Source of the DNA: Atribacter laminatus | Lineage (GTDB): Bacteria > Atribacterota > Atribacteria > Atribacterales > Atribacteraceae | Length of the DNA: 64,000 nt | Direction: 5' to 3' | Assembly (NCBI RefSeq): GCF_015775515.1 | Contig: NZ_CP065383.1 | Coordinates: forward strand, 2,666,001 to 2,730,000 | Shown here: positions 16,628-26,710 of the stretch, one piece after another | Layout of the letters: every line of letters starts with the position of its first letter | Numbering within the stretch: the first letter of the stretch is position 1 | Program-made: the position numbers and the translations under genes | The notes under the pieces: generated by a model | Told to the model about the DNA's origin: nothing | Databases searched by the model: none | Seen by the model: the letters and a program-made list of their open reading frames with translations, nothing else

Positions 16628-16748
16628 TTTTTTTCCTTCATCTCACTTCAAGAAGACCCCTTATGGAAATAATAATGCATTTCATTAAATCTTAGTTATG
16701 GTAAAATATTGAAAATTATTAATATTTTAGGTAAAAATATTTGATGGA

Positions 16749-19241
16749 ATGAATCTTATGAAAATGAAGCTTTTTCCGGGACTTAAACCTCCTTCAATTA
16801 TTCTAACATGTCTAATAGTTGTTTTATTACTTTGGCATTTTTCAGCAGAGAGTTCTGCCTCTCTCCGTATCTCTGAATTTATGGCTTCCAATGGTTCCAT
16901 AATTTTAGACCAATCGGGAAAACCTAATGATTGGATCGAAATTCATAATACATCTTCCCAACCTATTGATTTGAGCGGTTATTTTATATCCGACAAATTG
17001 AACGAACCCTTAAAATGGCAGATTCCGGAAGGCTATCATCAGGAAACCATCGTTCCTGGTGGTGGTTTTATCATTCTCATTGCCGATGGAAATCCTGATC
17101 ATGGCCCTCTTCATCTCGATTTTGAGCTTTCCAAAGCCGGGGAGAGTATTATTTTAACTGCACCAAATGGGAATACGGCTGTTGATGTCATCACCTTTGG
17201 TCCGCAGTGGAAAGACGTCTCATATGGAAGATCAGCAACAAATCCGGAAACCTGGGTTTTCTATCTTTCGCCTTCCCCTGGAAACCCGAATCAGGGAGCA
17301 AAAACAGCTTCCTATTGGATTGCTGGTCTGTATCTCTTTTATAAATCGTACAAGGAACTTTTTCTAACCTTTTTTGCTTTTTTAATCATTCTTATCTACA
17401 TCAGTATTCGGCTTTCTCAGGTGCTCAAAAAGCTTAGACGGGTTGAGGAAAAACAGACTTCCTTGATCCAAGCCGTTCCTGAAATTATCCTTCAACTCAA
17501 CCACAAGGGACAAGTTGAATGGCTTAACCAGCCAGGTATTAACTTTTTCGGTGAGAATGTATTAGGAAAAGGCTGTCGGGAGTTATTTAAAAATGCTGTT
17601 TCCTCAGTACCCATTGAAGATTTTATCCAAGATCATAATTCTGAAAAACTTCCTCCCGATGCTCATTTCATTACTGAATTTCCATCGCATAAGGATGAAT
17701 TAAAAAAAATTATTGATTGGAGCTCAAATCCCTGTATCCTCCAAGGAAGTAAAAATGGGATTCTTTTAGTAGGGCGTGATATAACTCAGCAGCAATATAA
17801 TGAAAAAAGAATTAAAGATAGTGAAAAAAACTATCGAGATCTTTTTGAAAAAACTCCAATTGGCATTTTAAAAGTTGATGTACAGGAGAAAATTCTTGAT
17901 ATCAATCAACATATATTGGACATCTTAGGAGCATCTGATAAGGAAGAAATTCTTCAAATGAACCTGGTAAATCTCTTTATCCCAGAACAATTCCTTTTTA
18001 TTAATGATTATAAACAATTAACTAAAAATCAGGTGATATCAGAAGATAGAGAATGTACTTCCCAATGGGGAAAGAGGTTTTGGCTTCGTTATAAAATTTT
18101 TCCAATTTTTGGCGATTCCAATGAACTAAAAGAAATGATTATAACCGGAGAAGATGTTACTGAGAGGAAAGAGGCCGAAGGTAAACTTCAATATATTAGC
18201 CTTCACGATAGCTTGACCGGGCTCTATAACCGACCTTTTTTTGAAGAGGAGTTGAAGAGGTTAAACACTGAGCGACAGTATCCCCTTAGTGTCATTATAG
18301 GTGATGTAAATGGATTAAAAATATTAAATGACACCTTTGGACACTTAGAAGGAGACCAACTCCTAGAAAGAACCGCTGAAATATTACAAAGATGCTGCCG
18401 ACATGAAGACATAATCAGTCGCTGGGGAGGAGATGAATATGCAATTATCCTTCCCCAGACCGATCATGAAACGGCATTACAAATTTGTGATCGAATCAGA
18501 AATGAATGTCAGATCCAGGAAAATATTCTAATCCCCATCAGTATTTCACTTGGAGTTTCGACAAATTCTTTACCCACTCAAAATGTTCAGAAAATCATTA
18601 CTGACGCGGAAGAAAAAATGTATCAAGAAAAACTAATAGAATCTGATCATTATCGACGTAAGATGCTTTCTACTTTTATCAGTAACCTGAAACCGAAAAC
18701 CTGGCATTCTGCTGATCTCTGTCGGCTTTGTCTCTGGTTTGGAATGGTTTTAAATCTTCCCTATTCTGAAGAAGAACTCATGTATTTAACCGACCTCCAT
18801 GACTTGGGCAAAATCAATATGGATATAAGCTTTCTCTCCCAAGCCGGCTCACTCGATGAAGACGGATGGAAAAAGATAAAAAAACATCCTGAAATCGGAT
18901 ATCGTATCGCCCAGGCTATTCATCAAATATCAACCATCGCTGATGCAATTTGGGCTCATCATGAACGATGGGACGGAGCCGGGTATCCTCGGGGTCTTTC
19001 TAAAGAGAACATTCCTCTCTTGGCCAGAATTATGGCTATTGCCGATGCATATGATGCCATGAGATGCGGCCGACCTTATAAATCACCTCTCACCAAAGAA
19101 GAAGCCATTAATGAGCTCTTGCGCTGTTCTGGAAGTCAATTTGATCCTTATTTAGTAAGCTTATTCATCAAAAATTGTCCAATAATCATTTCTGAAGATA
19201 CCTCCATTAATGTTAAGAATGATCAGATCATGGGAAAATAA
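16749..19241 (+). CDS. LTD-PAS-PAS-GGDEF-HD-GYP c-di-GMP sensor protein
   Basis: 830 residues. N-terminal membrane anchor or signal (about 13-36), an external lamin-tail-like domain (about 38-185; LRISEFMASNG, DWIEIHNTSSQPIDLSGYFISD), a second membrane helix (about 200-225), two PAS domains (about 235-350 and 355-475), a GGDEF domain with GGDEY at 560-564 and an intact RxxD inhibitory site (RHED, 551-554), and an HD-GYP domain with HD at 684-685 and GYP at 745-747. Both synthesis and breakdown of c-di-GMP look possible. A lamin-tail domain as sensor of such a protein is unusual; it may bind surface polymer or extracellular DNA (inference). Confidence 0.85.
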   Translation: MNLMKMKLFPGLKPPSIILTCLIVVLLLWHFSAESSASLRISEFMASNGSIILDQSGKPNDWIEIHNTSSQPIDLSGYFISDKLNEPLKWQIPEGYHQETIVPGGGFIILIADGNPDHGPLHLDFELSKAGESIILTAPNGNTAVDVITFGPQWKDVSYGRSATNPETWVFYLSPSPGNPNQGAKTASYWIAGLYLFYKSYKELFLTFFAFLIILIYISIRLSQVLKKLRRVEEKQTSLIQAVPEIILQLNHKGQVEWLNQPGINFFGENVLGKGCRELFKNAVSSVPIEDFIQDHNSEKLPPDAHFITEFPSHKDELKKIIDWSSNPCILQGSKNGILLVGRDITQQQYNEKRIKDSEKNYRDLFEKTPIGILKVDVQEKILDINQHILDILGASDKEEILQMNLVNLFIPEQFLFINDYKQLTKNQVISEDRECTSQWGKRFWLRYKIFPIFGDSNELKEMIITGEDVTERKEAEGKLQYISLHDSLTGLYNRPFFEEELKRLNTERQYPLSVIIGDVNGLKILNDTFGHLEGDQLLERTAEILQRCCRHEDIISRWGGDEYAIILPQTDHETALQICDRIRNECQIQENILIPISISLGVSTNSLPTQNVQKIITDAEEKMYQEKLIESDHYRRKMLSTFISNLKPKTWHSADLCRLCLWFGMVLNLPYSEEELMYLTDLHDLGKINMDISFLSQAGSLDEDGWKKIKKHPEIGYRIAQAIHQISTIADAIWAHHERWDGAGYPRGLSKENIPLLARIMAIADAYDAMRCGRPYKSPLTKEEAINELLRCSGSQFDPYLVSLFIKNCPIIISEDTSINVKNDQIMGK

Positions 19242-19298
19242 TGGTAGACTAATCCTAATATCTTTATAAATCATAATGTCTATAAAGGAGGAAGCGAT

Positions 19299-20447
19299 AT
19301 GAATCGTTCACTCAATGTTGGTGTGATCGGAACTGGCTTTATTGGTCCTGCACATATCGAGGCAGCACGGCGAACTTTCTTGGCCGAAGTCATCAGTCTC
19401 GCTGATGTTAATGACGAAATTGCCCGGAATAAAGCTCTCCAGTATGGTGTGAAAAACCATTTTGGAAATTACCGCGATTTACTGAAAGACGATAAGATTC
19501 AAATGGTTCACATCTGTACCCCCAACCATCTCCATTTCCAGATGAGTAAAGAAGCACTCGAAGCTGGAAAACATGTTGTTTGTGAAAAACCGTTAGCTAT
19601 GAATCGCCGGGAAGCCGAGGAGCTGGTTGAACTTGCTGACAAGAAAGGGTTGGTCAATGCTATTCATTTTAATCTTCGTTATTACCCCTTAGCCCGTGAA
19701 TCACAGCGGATGGTGGAACGAGGCGAACTGGGGACGGTTTTTGCTGTCCATGGGTCCTATTTACAGGATTGGCTCTTTTATCCCACTGATTACAACTGGA
19801 GGTTGGAACCAGATATGAGCGGCGAATCACGAGCAATTGCTGATATAGGGTCCCACTGGTTGGATATGATTGAATTCATTGCTGGAGAGGAAATAATTGA
19901 GGTCTTTGCGGATTTTGCCACTTTTCACCCTATTCGGAAAAAACCATTGAAACCGGTAGAAACCTATGCTGGAAAAATTCTCCAACCCGAAGACTATCAA
20001 GATATTTCAATTAAAACCGAAGACTACGCAACCGTTCTTCTCCATTTTGGGAACGGAGGCCATGGCGTGTTGACCGTGAACCAGGTCGCAGCCGGAAGAA
20101 AAAATCGATTATACTTTGAACTAGACGGGTCTCAAAAAGCCATTGCCTGGGATTCGGAAAAACCCAACGAACTCTGGATTGGTTATCGAGATCAAGCTAA
20201 TCAAACGCTCTTAAAAGATCCTTCGCTCTTAGACAGTGAAACCAGGAAAATTGTTTCTTTCCCTGGAGGGCATAATGAAGGCTTCCCTGATACCTCCAAG
20301 CAACTCTTTAAAGAAGTGTATCAAGCTGTTCTGGATCCATCCGCTCCAAAAAATTATCCAGGATTTAAGGCTGGCCTTCGAGAGGTCCTTTTGTGTGAAG
20401 CGATTCTGAAGAGTTCCAAAACCAACCAATGGGTAGAAGTAAATTAA
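19299..20447 (+). CDS. Gfo/Idh/MocA-family oxidoreductase
   Basis: NAD(P)-dependent sugar or cyclitol dehydrogenase, 382 residues. The N-terminal Rossmann motif VGVIGTGFIGPAHIEA (7-22), the CTPNHLHF loop and the family motif EKPLAMNRREAEEL (95-108) are clear. The C-terminal alpha/beta domain shows the GSHWLDMIEFIAG helix that usually carries the catalytic histidine. AAAGGAGG lies upstream of the ATG. It sits between two convergent c-di-GMP genes with no sugar pathway neighbour, so the substrate is unknown. Confidence 0.85.
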   Translation: MNRSLNVGVIGTGFIGPAHIEAARRTFLAEVISLADVNDEIARNKALQYGVKNHFGNYRDLLKDDKIQMVHICTPNHLHFQMSKEALEAGKHVVCEKPLAMNRREAEELVELADKKGLVNAIHFNLRYYPLARESQRMVERGELGTVFAVHGSYLQDWLFYPTDYNWRLEPDMSGESRAIADIGSHWLDMIEFIAGEEIIEVFADFATFHPIRKKPLKPVETYAGKILQPEDYQDISIKTEDYATVLLHFGNGGHGVLTVNQVAAGRKNRLYFELDGSQKAIAWDSEKPNELWIGYRDQANQTLLKDPSLLDSETRKIVSFPGGHNEGFPDTSKQLFKEVYQAVLDPSAPKNYPGFKAGLREVLLCEAILKSSKTNQWVEVN

Positions 20448-20518
20448 AACAGTGACCAGAAACATTGAATGTGTGAAAATCAGCAATGATTGAATTGAAG
20501 TAAAAATTCAAATACCTA

Positions 20519-22795
20519 TTAATTCATTACCCTTAGAAATACTTCAACCAGGTGCGGGTCGAATTGATATCCTGCACCTTTTTTTATCTCGTTTAAGGCT
20601 TCTTTTTTGGCTATCGGTTTTTTATAAGCTCTTCCACTCACCATCACATCATAAGTATCGGCAATAGCAATAATTCTTGACAGGAGCGGGATAGCATTAC
20701 CCTTTAAACCTTGTGGGTAACCGGTACCATCCCATCTCTCGTGATGGTAAAGGATTGATTCAGCAATGGGGGTTAATTCGGAAGAACTCAAAGCAATCTG
20801 ATAACCAATCTTGGGATGACGTTTTACCATATCCCATTCTTTGGGTGAGAGGAGTCCGGATTTATTTAAAATAGATTTGGGCGTAGCAATTTTTCCCAAA
20901 TCGTGCAGTCGAGCTAAAAGGTTCAAATGATGGAGTTTTTCTTGGGAAAATCCTAATTCTTGGCCAATTTTTTGAGTAATTTTTTGGAGTCGATCGGAAT
21001 GTTTCTCGGTTTCTTGAGTAATTTTAAGAAGCGACTTTTCAATAGCAGTAACCAGGTCTTGGCCGAGCTCGCTGCTTCTCGTCAATTTTTTCCAATACAT
21101 CCATCCTTCAGCTTTTTCAATAACTTCACCTATCGATTGATCCTGATTTTCTTTCAAGGCATATCCAAAAGCAATACTTACTTGCATAGGGTTGGTTTCG
21201 ATGTTAAGCAATTCCTTTTGTATTGATTCCACGGTAGTCTGGAGATATTCATTATCGACTTGAGGTGTAAAAAGAATAAATTCATCTTCATCCCAGCGGG
21301 CTAAAATATCTTGATTTCGAGAAAACCTCTTTAAGATATTAGCGGTATCAATCAGAATCCGATCGCCTTCCTGATGACTGAATCTTTCATTCACTAAGTG
21401 AATTTCATTCACATCTCCTAAAATGATACCGATGGGATGGTTTTCAGGAAAATTTTGACGGGAAATTTCTTCTTCAAAAAAAGCACGATTGTATAATCCG
21501 GTAAGTGGGTCATTGAAGCTGATATATCGAATTTGTTCTTCGGCTTTCTTCCTTTCGGTAATATCTCGAGCAATCCCCTCTACAGCTATGATTTTCTTCC
21601 TTCGATTATAAACCGGTACATATTTATGCTCCATCCAGATAATTGTGCTGTCTTTCCTAACCATTCTGATAGCCAGTGGCTTATCAAGGGCAGAGGGATT
21701 TTTTAAGTATAAGTCCAAAAGCGGTCGATCCTCAGGGTAAACTCTTTGAATAAAAAGAGTAGGGTTAGCATAAAATTCCGACGGGGAAAATCCGATGATT
21801 TTTTCTACTGCTGGATTAATATATTCCAATTTTATGGGCTCAATCGCCTGGAAACGAAAGAGAAGGTCCTGAGCGTTATCAACTAAAGATTGGATATGGT
21901 CGGGAAGATTAAAATGATCAGGAGAGAAAGAGACTTGGTCTAATCCATGGTCATCGGTCTCCCTCTGGGATTGAGTACTTTGTTTAAAATGACTCCACCA
22001 ATGACTGGATAGGCGGGCTTTTCCGTTTTTATTTTGAATAGCTTGGACGACTGCCTGATAAATAAAGAGGAGAGATAAAAACTTCACCATTACCCGCCAT
22101 TCGATCATGAAACCATATTGGTTACGAAGCATAGTGAATATCACTTCCGCTCCAATACTCAGAATTAAAGAAATAATCAGCGGGCGTAGTACCGGGATGG
22201 GTATTTTCTTCTTTCGAAAAAGGATAATAGACAAAGCTATATAAATAAAAGCACTGATGAAATATTCACTTAATAACGTAAAATTGGTTAACCCTAAACC
22301 TGGTTGATAACTTCGAGGAAATACATTCCATAGAAATGTAGTACAAAATAAAAATACCACTGAGCCTAAATAAATAAGTCCTAAATATAAAAAACGGTAT
22401 CTTTTAAACCAAGCGAGAAAACCGATTAAAAAAACAGCGCACTCGGCAAAACGAGAAACCAACCAGAGCTGTATGGTTAGGTCAATAATGTTTCTTAATA
22501 AAAAAGGATTTCTCCATAACAGGAATACTCGTATAAAATCAATGAGAACATAAACAATGGATAATATGCTAATACTAAAAATGAAGGGTTGGGAAGAGAG
22601 TCGCAAATAGTTCGAGCCAAGAAAAAAGATATTATAAGCAATAAGCAGACTTATGATCCCCATAGCACTATGAAAGAAAAGCATTGAAGGTGAAGCAATA
22701 AGGAAAAAGATACCAACTAAAACAATCTCACCAATAATCAGTTGATATTCCTTAGGTATAAACTCTAAAATTTTTTTCGCATAAAAATTTTTCAT
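20519..22795 (-). CDS. 7TM-PAS-GGDEF(degenerate)-HD-GYP protein
   Basis: Membrane c-di-GMP phosphodiesterase candidate of 758 residues. About eight hydrophobic helices (15-260), one PAS domain (about 305-425), a GGDEF domain whose catalytic loop reads DEDEF at 502-506, and an HD-GYP domain with HD at 631-632 and HHERWDGTGYP. The first two glycines of the cyclase loop are replaced, so synthesis is unlikely. The RxxD site (RNQD) just before it is kept, so the domain may be a c-di-GMP or GTP receptor controlling the HD-GYP part. The ATG at 22795 is preferred because a G-rich binding site precedes it. Confidence 0.82.
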   Translation of the reverse strand: MKNFYAKKILEFIPKEYQLIIGEIVLVGIFFLIASPSMLFFHSAMGIISLLIAYNIFFLGSNYLRLSSQPFIFSISILSIVYVLIDFIRVFLLWRNPFLLRNIIDLTIQLWLVSRFAECAVFLIGFLAWFKRYRFLYLGLIYLGSVVFLFCTTFLWNVFPRSYQPGLGLTNFTLLSEYFISAFIYIALSIILFRKKKIPIPVLRPLIISLILSIGAEVIFTMLRNQYGFMIEWRVMVKFLSLLFIYQAVVQAIQNKNGKARLSSHWWSHFKQSTQSQRETDDHGLDQVSFSPDHFNLPDHIQSLVDNAQDLLFRFQAIEPIKLEYINPAVEKIIGFSPSEFYANPTLFIQRVYPEDRPLLDLYLKNPSALDKPLAIRMVRKDSTIIWMEHKYVPVYNRRKKIIAVEGIARDITERKKAEEQIRYISFNDPLTGLYNRAFFEEEISRQNFPENHPIGIILGDVNEIHLVNERFSHQEGDRILIDTANILKRFSRNQDILARWDEDEFILFTPQVDNEYLQTTVESIQKELLNIETNPMQVSIAFGYALKENQDQSIGEVIEKAEGWMYWKKLTRSSELGQDLVTAIEKSLLKITQETEKHSDRLQKITQKIGQELGFSQEKLHHLNLLARLHDLGKIATPKSILNKSGLLSPKEWDMVKRHPKIGYQIALSSSELTPIAESILYHHERWDGTGYPQGLKGNAIPLLSRIIAIADTYDVMVSGRAYKKPIAKKEALNEIKKGAGYQFDPHLVEVFLRVMN

Positions 22796-22878
22796 GGTCC
22801 CCCCCATGATTGCTTAAGGGTAGTATATCGCAAGCTATTCAAGAATGCGATTTTTTCCAAAAAATTTTAATATAAATC

Positions 22879-25548
22879 TCAACGAAAATGAGTGCTGAGA
22901 GTCAAATACCATTCACCGGAACGATTTGATTCCAATGGTTGAGCAAATCCCAAAGTTAAATTAACCGAAAAGCCTTCTGCCAAAAAGCTTTGTAAAGAAA
23001 GTTCGCTCCCTATGTTTCCTATCCAGTTCAAGGTATCCCAGCTTTCCCCAGCAGCTGACTCCACCCAATATATTTTTCCTTGGACACCCTTGACCAACCC
23101 TATGCTGAATAGGGGTTGATCAAGAATCAATAAGGGAAATTTATATCCCAACTCAAAACGGCCGGCAATTCTTCCTCGAAGGAAATCTTCGGGATAACCC
23201 GCAACTCCCCAAAACGAATCACGACCACCCAAGGCAAAATCCAGGGGGAGGGTGCTTTGTCCCAAAGCTATTTGAGCATACCAGGAATGATCGACACTCC
23301 CAGCTCGATAGGACTGGATATCCCAGGAAAAAAGTCCTTTTTGGACGGGATACAACTCATATTGACCATTCTGATAGGTTAGGTTAAAAGATTGGCTGGT
23401 AATCCAAGAATCACTACCACCAGTTGTTGAAAACTGGCTATGAAGAAAAAATCCTTCCCAAAATCCAGAATACAAACTGTCATCTCGATAAATCTTTTCA
23501 TATCCTGCCTGGAAAGTAAGCTGGCTCGGGTGTGATAAAAAAATCGGGTATCCCAATGATAGGGAATACTGAAATTTCTCCTGGTCCAAATATAACCAGG
23601 TGTTGATTTCCGGATCCATAAAGAGACCCTGATAGGAAAACGTAGTTGAAAAATTCTCTTGCAAATCACTTTGATAGGCAAGGGAATAGGAATGAAACCC
23701 CAGGTAATCACTTGCCCTGGTTGATCCACCCCAAAGAAGCGGCACCCAATAGCGGGGGAAAAGATGTTTGATCGCTTGATAGGGCTTATCCTCGTAATTC
23801 TGGGACGGAGTGATTTTATCATCAGAATCAGGAATAATCGCTTTTTCAACCTCAATCTTTCTCCAGCTCTGAATATCGGCAAGTAACTCTACAACGTCAA
23901 AGCCCAATCCATGGTAAGAAATACCGTAAAACTTTTGTCCATCATAGCTCGGTTCAAATAAACCATTCACCACATTGGTCACCTGATAGAATTCATCAGT
24001 ATCAAGATTATAGGCGTAAACATTGTACACGCCATTCCGGTCTGAGGAAAAAAACAAAATTTTCCCATCGGGAGAGAAAGATGGTGATAGATCGGCATAA
24101 ATATCCGAAGTAATAAAGTGAAGTCTTTTATCTTCATCAAATAATGCCAAATCAAGGAAACCATTTTTCCAGCCGGAAAATACCAGAATTTCTTCCGATG
24201 GATTAACCAGGGCTTGATTCGGTCGGAAAGAAGCTGAGAATTCATAAACCAATTCTATCTTTTTTGAAGTGAGATCAATGGAATAAAGACCTTCGGGAAA
24301 AATATTCCTTCTTAGAAAATATATTTTATCCTTTCGGAAAAAAGGGCTAAAAGCTCGGGCACCATGAGTCATTCTGCTTTCTTTCCCGGTATCCAAATCA
24401 TACAGAAAAACATCAAACCAGGAATGATACCGCTCAGTAACAATTTTTGAATAAACCATTTTTTTTCCGTCTTGAGAAAAAACTGGGTTTCCAACAATTG
24501 AACCCTGGACTATTAAGCGTTCCTGACTGCTTCTCAGGTCGCGAAGCCGTAATCCTGAGAGATATTCAGGGTGGGATAATGAGTAAATAAGCTTCTCTCC
24601 ATCGGGAGATAGGCTTAAGCTGGAAACATAATATCCCCGATTGGTTAAAAAGGTAATAGGGGTTATACCCTGTTGCCGAATTTTCTGAAATTGTTGCCGA
24701 TATTTTTCCTTGAGATTTTCCTTCCAGAGTATCCATAATTCATTGGTATCCACACCGATCGCTTTTTTAAGAGCCGTATCAAATCCATGAATTTGAAAAT
24801 TCTCTGAGCGGAGGGTGCTAATTTCTCCCAGTTTCTTCTCTCCAAACTCATCAGCTATGAATTGACAAACACTGGCGCCATAAATATAACAACCACTCTG
24901 AGCCGGCCATCGGTCAAGATAACTGTATCCACCAAAGAGATGAGGAGGCTCGAAATGATCCCCTAAGGCCATTTCCCTCAAATACATATCGTATAAAGTA
25001 TCGGATGGACGACCTTGAGTTCCGAAGTGATTTTCGACATACATAGCATATCCTTCCCACGCCCACATTGGTTGAATAACATTGGGAAGAACAATATAAC
25101 CCAGAAGATTCCGCCAGCGCATTATTTCAGGACTCGCCGCTTCAAGGTGGAGCATGTGGGTCAATTCGTGAGCCAAAACCATTTGTATCCAATTCCGAAA
25201 CCTGGTTCCTAAAAATTGATTATAGGGATGAGATACCACCAATTGGATTTTACCTTGAAGAGGATCGGCATAGCCATTGGGAATATCGGTATTATCTGCC
25301 AAAACGATTGCCGGTCGAAAAGAAAGAGTGGTGTTAAGGAATGTTTCGATTTGAGGAAGAATAGTTTCGGCAAGCACGGCAACCTCTAAAGCGACATTCT
25401 TCAAAGAAGATGGAAAAATGACCAGAAAATGACCGGAATCCATTTCCCGCCAATCCAAAAAGGGATCAAAACGTTGAGCAAATACCGAATATGAAAAAGA
25501 AATCAGGATGATCAGGATATAAAACCAGATTAAGAAATACTTTTTCAT
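22879..25548 (-). CDS. MA-like metallopeptidase / beta-propeller / outer-membrane barrel fusion
   Basis: About 889 residues. Signal peptide 1-24 (ends SVFA). Peptidase domain about 30-260 with the zinc motif HELTH at 127-131 and a plausible third ligand E165 in WEGYAMYVE, as in gluzincin (MA clan) peptidases. A TolB/WD40-type propeller at about 290-560 with repeated LSPDGEKLIYS, FSQDGKKMVYS and FSPDGKILFFSSDRNG. A C-terminal region (about 610-889) of alternating strands ending in YLTLSTHFR, like an outer-membrane beta-barrel. Start at ATG 25548 gives a perfect signal peptide; an upstream TTG at 25584 does not. It implies a surface-anchored protease and a diderm envelope. Confidence 0.72.
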   Translation of the reverse strand: MKKYFLIWFYILIILISFSYSVFAQRFDPFLDWREMDSGHFLVIFPSSLKNVALEVAVLAETILPQIETFLNTTLSFRPAIVLADNTDIPNGYADPLQGKIQLVVSHPYNQFLGTRFRNWIQMVLAHELTHMLHLEAASPEIMRWRNLLGYIVLPNVIQPMWAWEGYAMYVENHFGTQGRPSDTLYDMYLREMALGDHFEPPHLFGGYSYLDRWPAQSGCYIYGASVCQFIADEFGEKKLGEISTLRSENFQIHGFDTALKKAIGVDTNELWILWKENLKEKYRQQFQKIRQQGITPITFLTNRGYYVSSLSLSPDGEKLIYSLSHPEYLSGLRLRDLRSSQERLIVQGSIVGNPVFSQDGKKMVYSKIVTERYHSWFDVFLYDLDTGKESRMTHGARAFSPFFRKDKIYFLRRNIFPEGLYSIDLTSKKIELVYEFSASFRPNQALVNPSEEILVFSGWKNGFLDLALFDEDKRLHFITSDIYADLSPSFSPDGKILFFSSDRNGVYNVYAYNLDTDEFYQVTNVVNGLFEPSYDGQKFYGISYHGLGFDVVELLADIQSWRKIEVEKAIIPDSDDKITPSQNYEDKPYQAIKHLFPRYWVPLLWGGSTRASDYLGFHSYSLAYQSDLQENFSTTFSYQGLFMDPEINTWLYLDQEKFQYSLSLGYPIFLSHPSQLTFQAGYEKIYRDDSLYSGFWEGFFLHSQFSTTGGSDSWITSQSFNLTYQNGQYELYPVQKGLFSWDIQSYRAGSVDHSWYAQIALGQSTLPLDFALGGRDSFWGVAGYPEDFLRGRIAGRFELGYKFPLLILDQPLFSIGLVKGVQGKIYWVESAAGESWDTLNWIGNIGSELSLQSFLAEGFSVNLTLGFAQPLESNRSGEWYLTLSTHFR

Positions 25549-25710
25549 AAAAGGATTATAACTGAGAAAGCTTCCATCAACCAACTTTTTTTATTTTTTT
25601 GCAATTAAATTTTTAAATTTTATCTTATCACTTCTTTATGACAGCTGGCATAAATCATCTATTTTTGGGTTGTATTTCATTGGGTAAACGAATAAAAGGA
25701 TGTGATATGT

Positions 25711-26001
25711 ATGAATTTTGAAGAATATCTTTATACTCTCAACCTGAAAGACCTCTCTGAGCTTCTGCTTAAAAGCAGCCAAAAAGACAGATTTCAATAT
25801 CAACAAATTAATAATGATCTTTATCTTATCTGTGGTGTTAAAACTCAAGACTGCAAAATGTGGAAAATTTTTCCCGAAGTCAATGACGAAATCAATTTAA
25901 AAGCATTACGGTCTATTGCCCTTGAAGCTTATCGAAATGGTTTTTTAAAACCTCTTCTTCCCGAAACCAGCGAAGAAAGGGCAAAAATGAGCAAAGGATG
26001 A
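25711..26001 (+). CDS. Small hypothetical protein
   Basis: 96 residues from ATG 25711, with AAAGGA about 10 bases upstream; the GTG at 25702 is less likely. Charged and helical with KDRFQYQQINNDLYLICGVKTQDCKMWKIFPE in the middle. No membrane segment or recognised family. It is divergent from the peptidase/barrel gene. Coding is supported by the binding site and composition only. Confidence 0.5.
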   Translation: MNFEEYLYTLNLKDLSELLLKSSQKDRFQYQQINNDLYLICGVKTQDCKMWKIFPEVNDEINLKALRSIALEAYRNGFLKPLLPETSEERAKMSKG

Positions 26002-26110
26002 AGGTCCTCAACAGAATTTTTTGACCTGATGTTTTGTCAACAACAAGGAAGGGATAAATCCAGGGAGAGCAAGAACTATTCCCCCGATTGGAAATTCTTT
26101 TTTTATTGGT

Positions 26111-26320
26111 TTATTGTCCTGAAAATTCCGGCGTCAATTCAATTTCCCAGTCTTCAACAGGAAAAAAATCACAGAAATCAAAACCAAAGGCTTGAATTTG
26201 GTTTCGGTTGAGCTCAATGAGCCGATCATCAAAGAGCAGCCAAAAAGAACCGTCCTTTTTTTGGAGTATCCGAATATCATTGACTACCCAAAATATTCCT
26301 CTTCCCACCTGTACTACCAT
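26111..26320 (-). CDS. Small hypothetical protein
   Basis: 69 residues, MVVQVGRGIFWVVNDIRI..., with GGGAGG 7 bases before the ATG at 26320, a spacing that supports translation. It contains ILQKKDGSFWLLFDDRLIELNRNQIQAFGFD, which looks like a small beta-rich fold. No family recognised. Open frames on the opposite strand across the same region lack binding sites. Confidence 0.5.
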   Translation of the reverse strand: MVVQVGRGIFWVVNDIRILQKKDGSFWLLFDDRLIELNRNQIQAFGFDFCDFFPVEDWEIELTPEFSGQ

Positions 26321-26710
26321 GTTCAACCTCCCTTTATACCAGGATGATATTATATACGTAACTCTGTCCGGATGGTTTTTGTGGATAACTTGAATATCAA
26401 GCGAAATCGTTGTGATTTCCGTGCAAAAATCTTTTTATACACCGTTTTTTCACCGGATATCAACAGGCTTACTGAGTTGAATGATCATTTTGTTTGAAAG
26501 CATCAAAAATTGAATTATCAACTCGTAAAAAAACTGGAGAAAGGGCATCTTTCAAACTTTAATAGTTACTGTTCACTCTCACATTTAACTATCTCCTGAA
26601 TTCTTACCGGTTGCTTTTTCCGGTAATTATTGAATCGACCATCAGTCAAAAAATTGCTACAATAAGAAAATAAAAAATTACCATCATTTAATTCCAAAGG
26701 AGAGAATCTT
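26321..26710. other. Intergenic region
   Basis: 390 bp without a convincing gene. The left part is AT-rich with no clear structure; the right end holds the promoter described at 26635-26663. Confidence 0.6.
26635..26663 (+). promoter_or_regulatory. Putative promoter of the AllA-like gene
   Basis: TCGACC (26635-26640), a 17-bp spacer and TACAAT (26658-26663), about 48 bp before the start codon at 26711. Confidence 0.5.
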
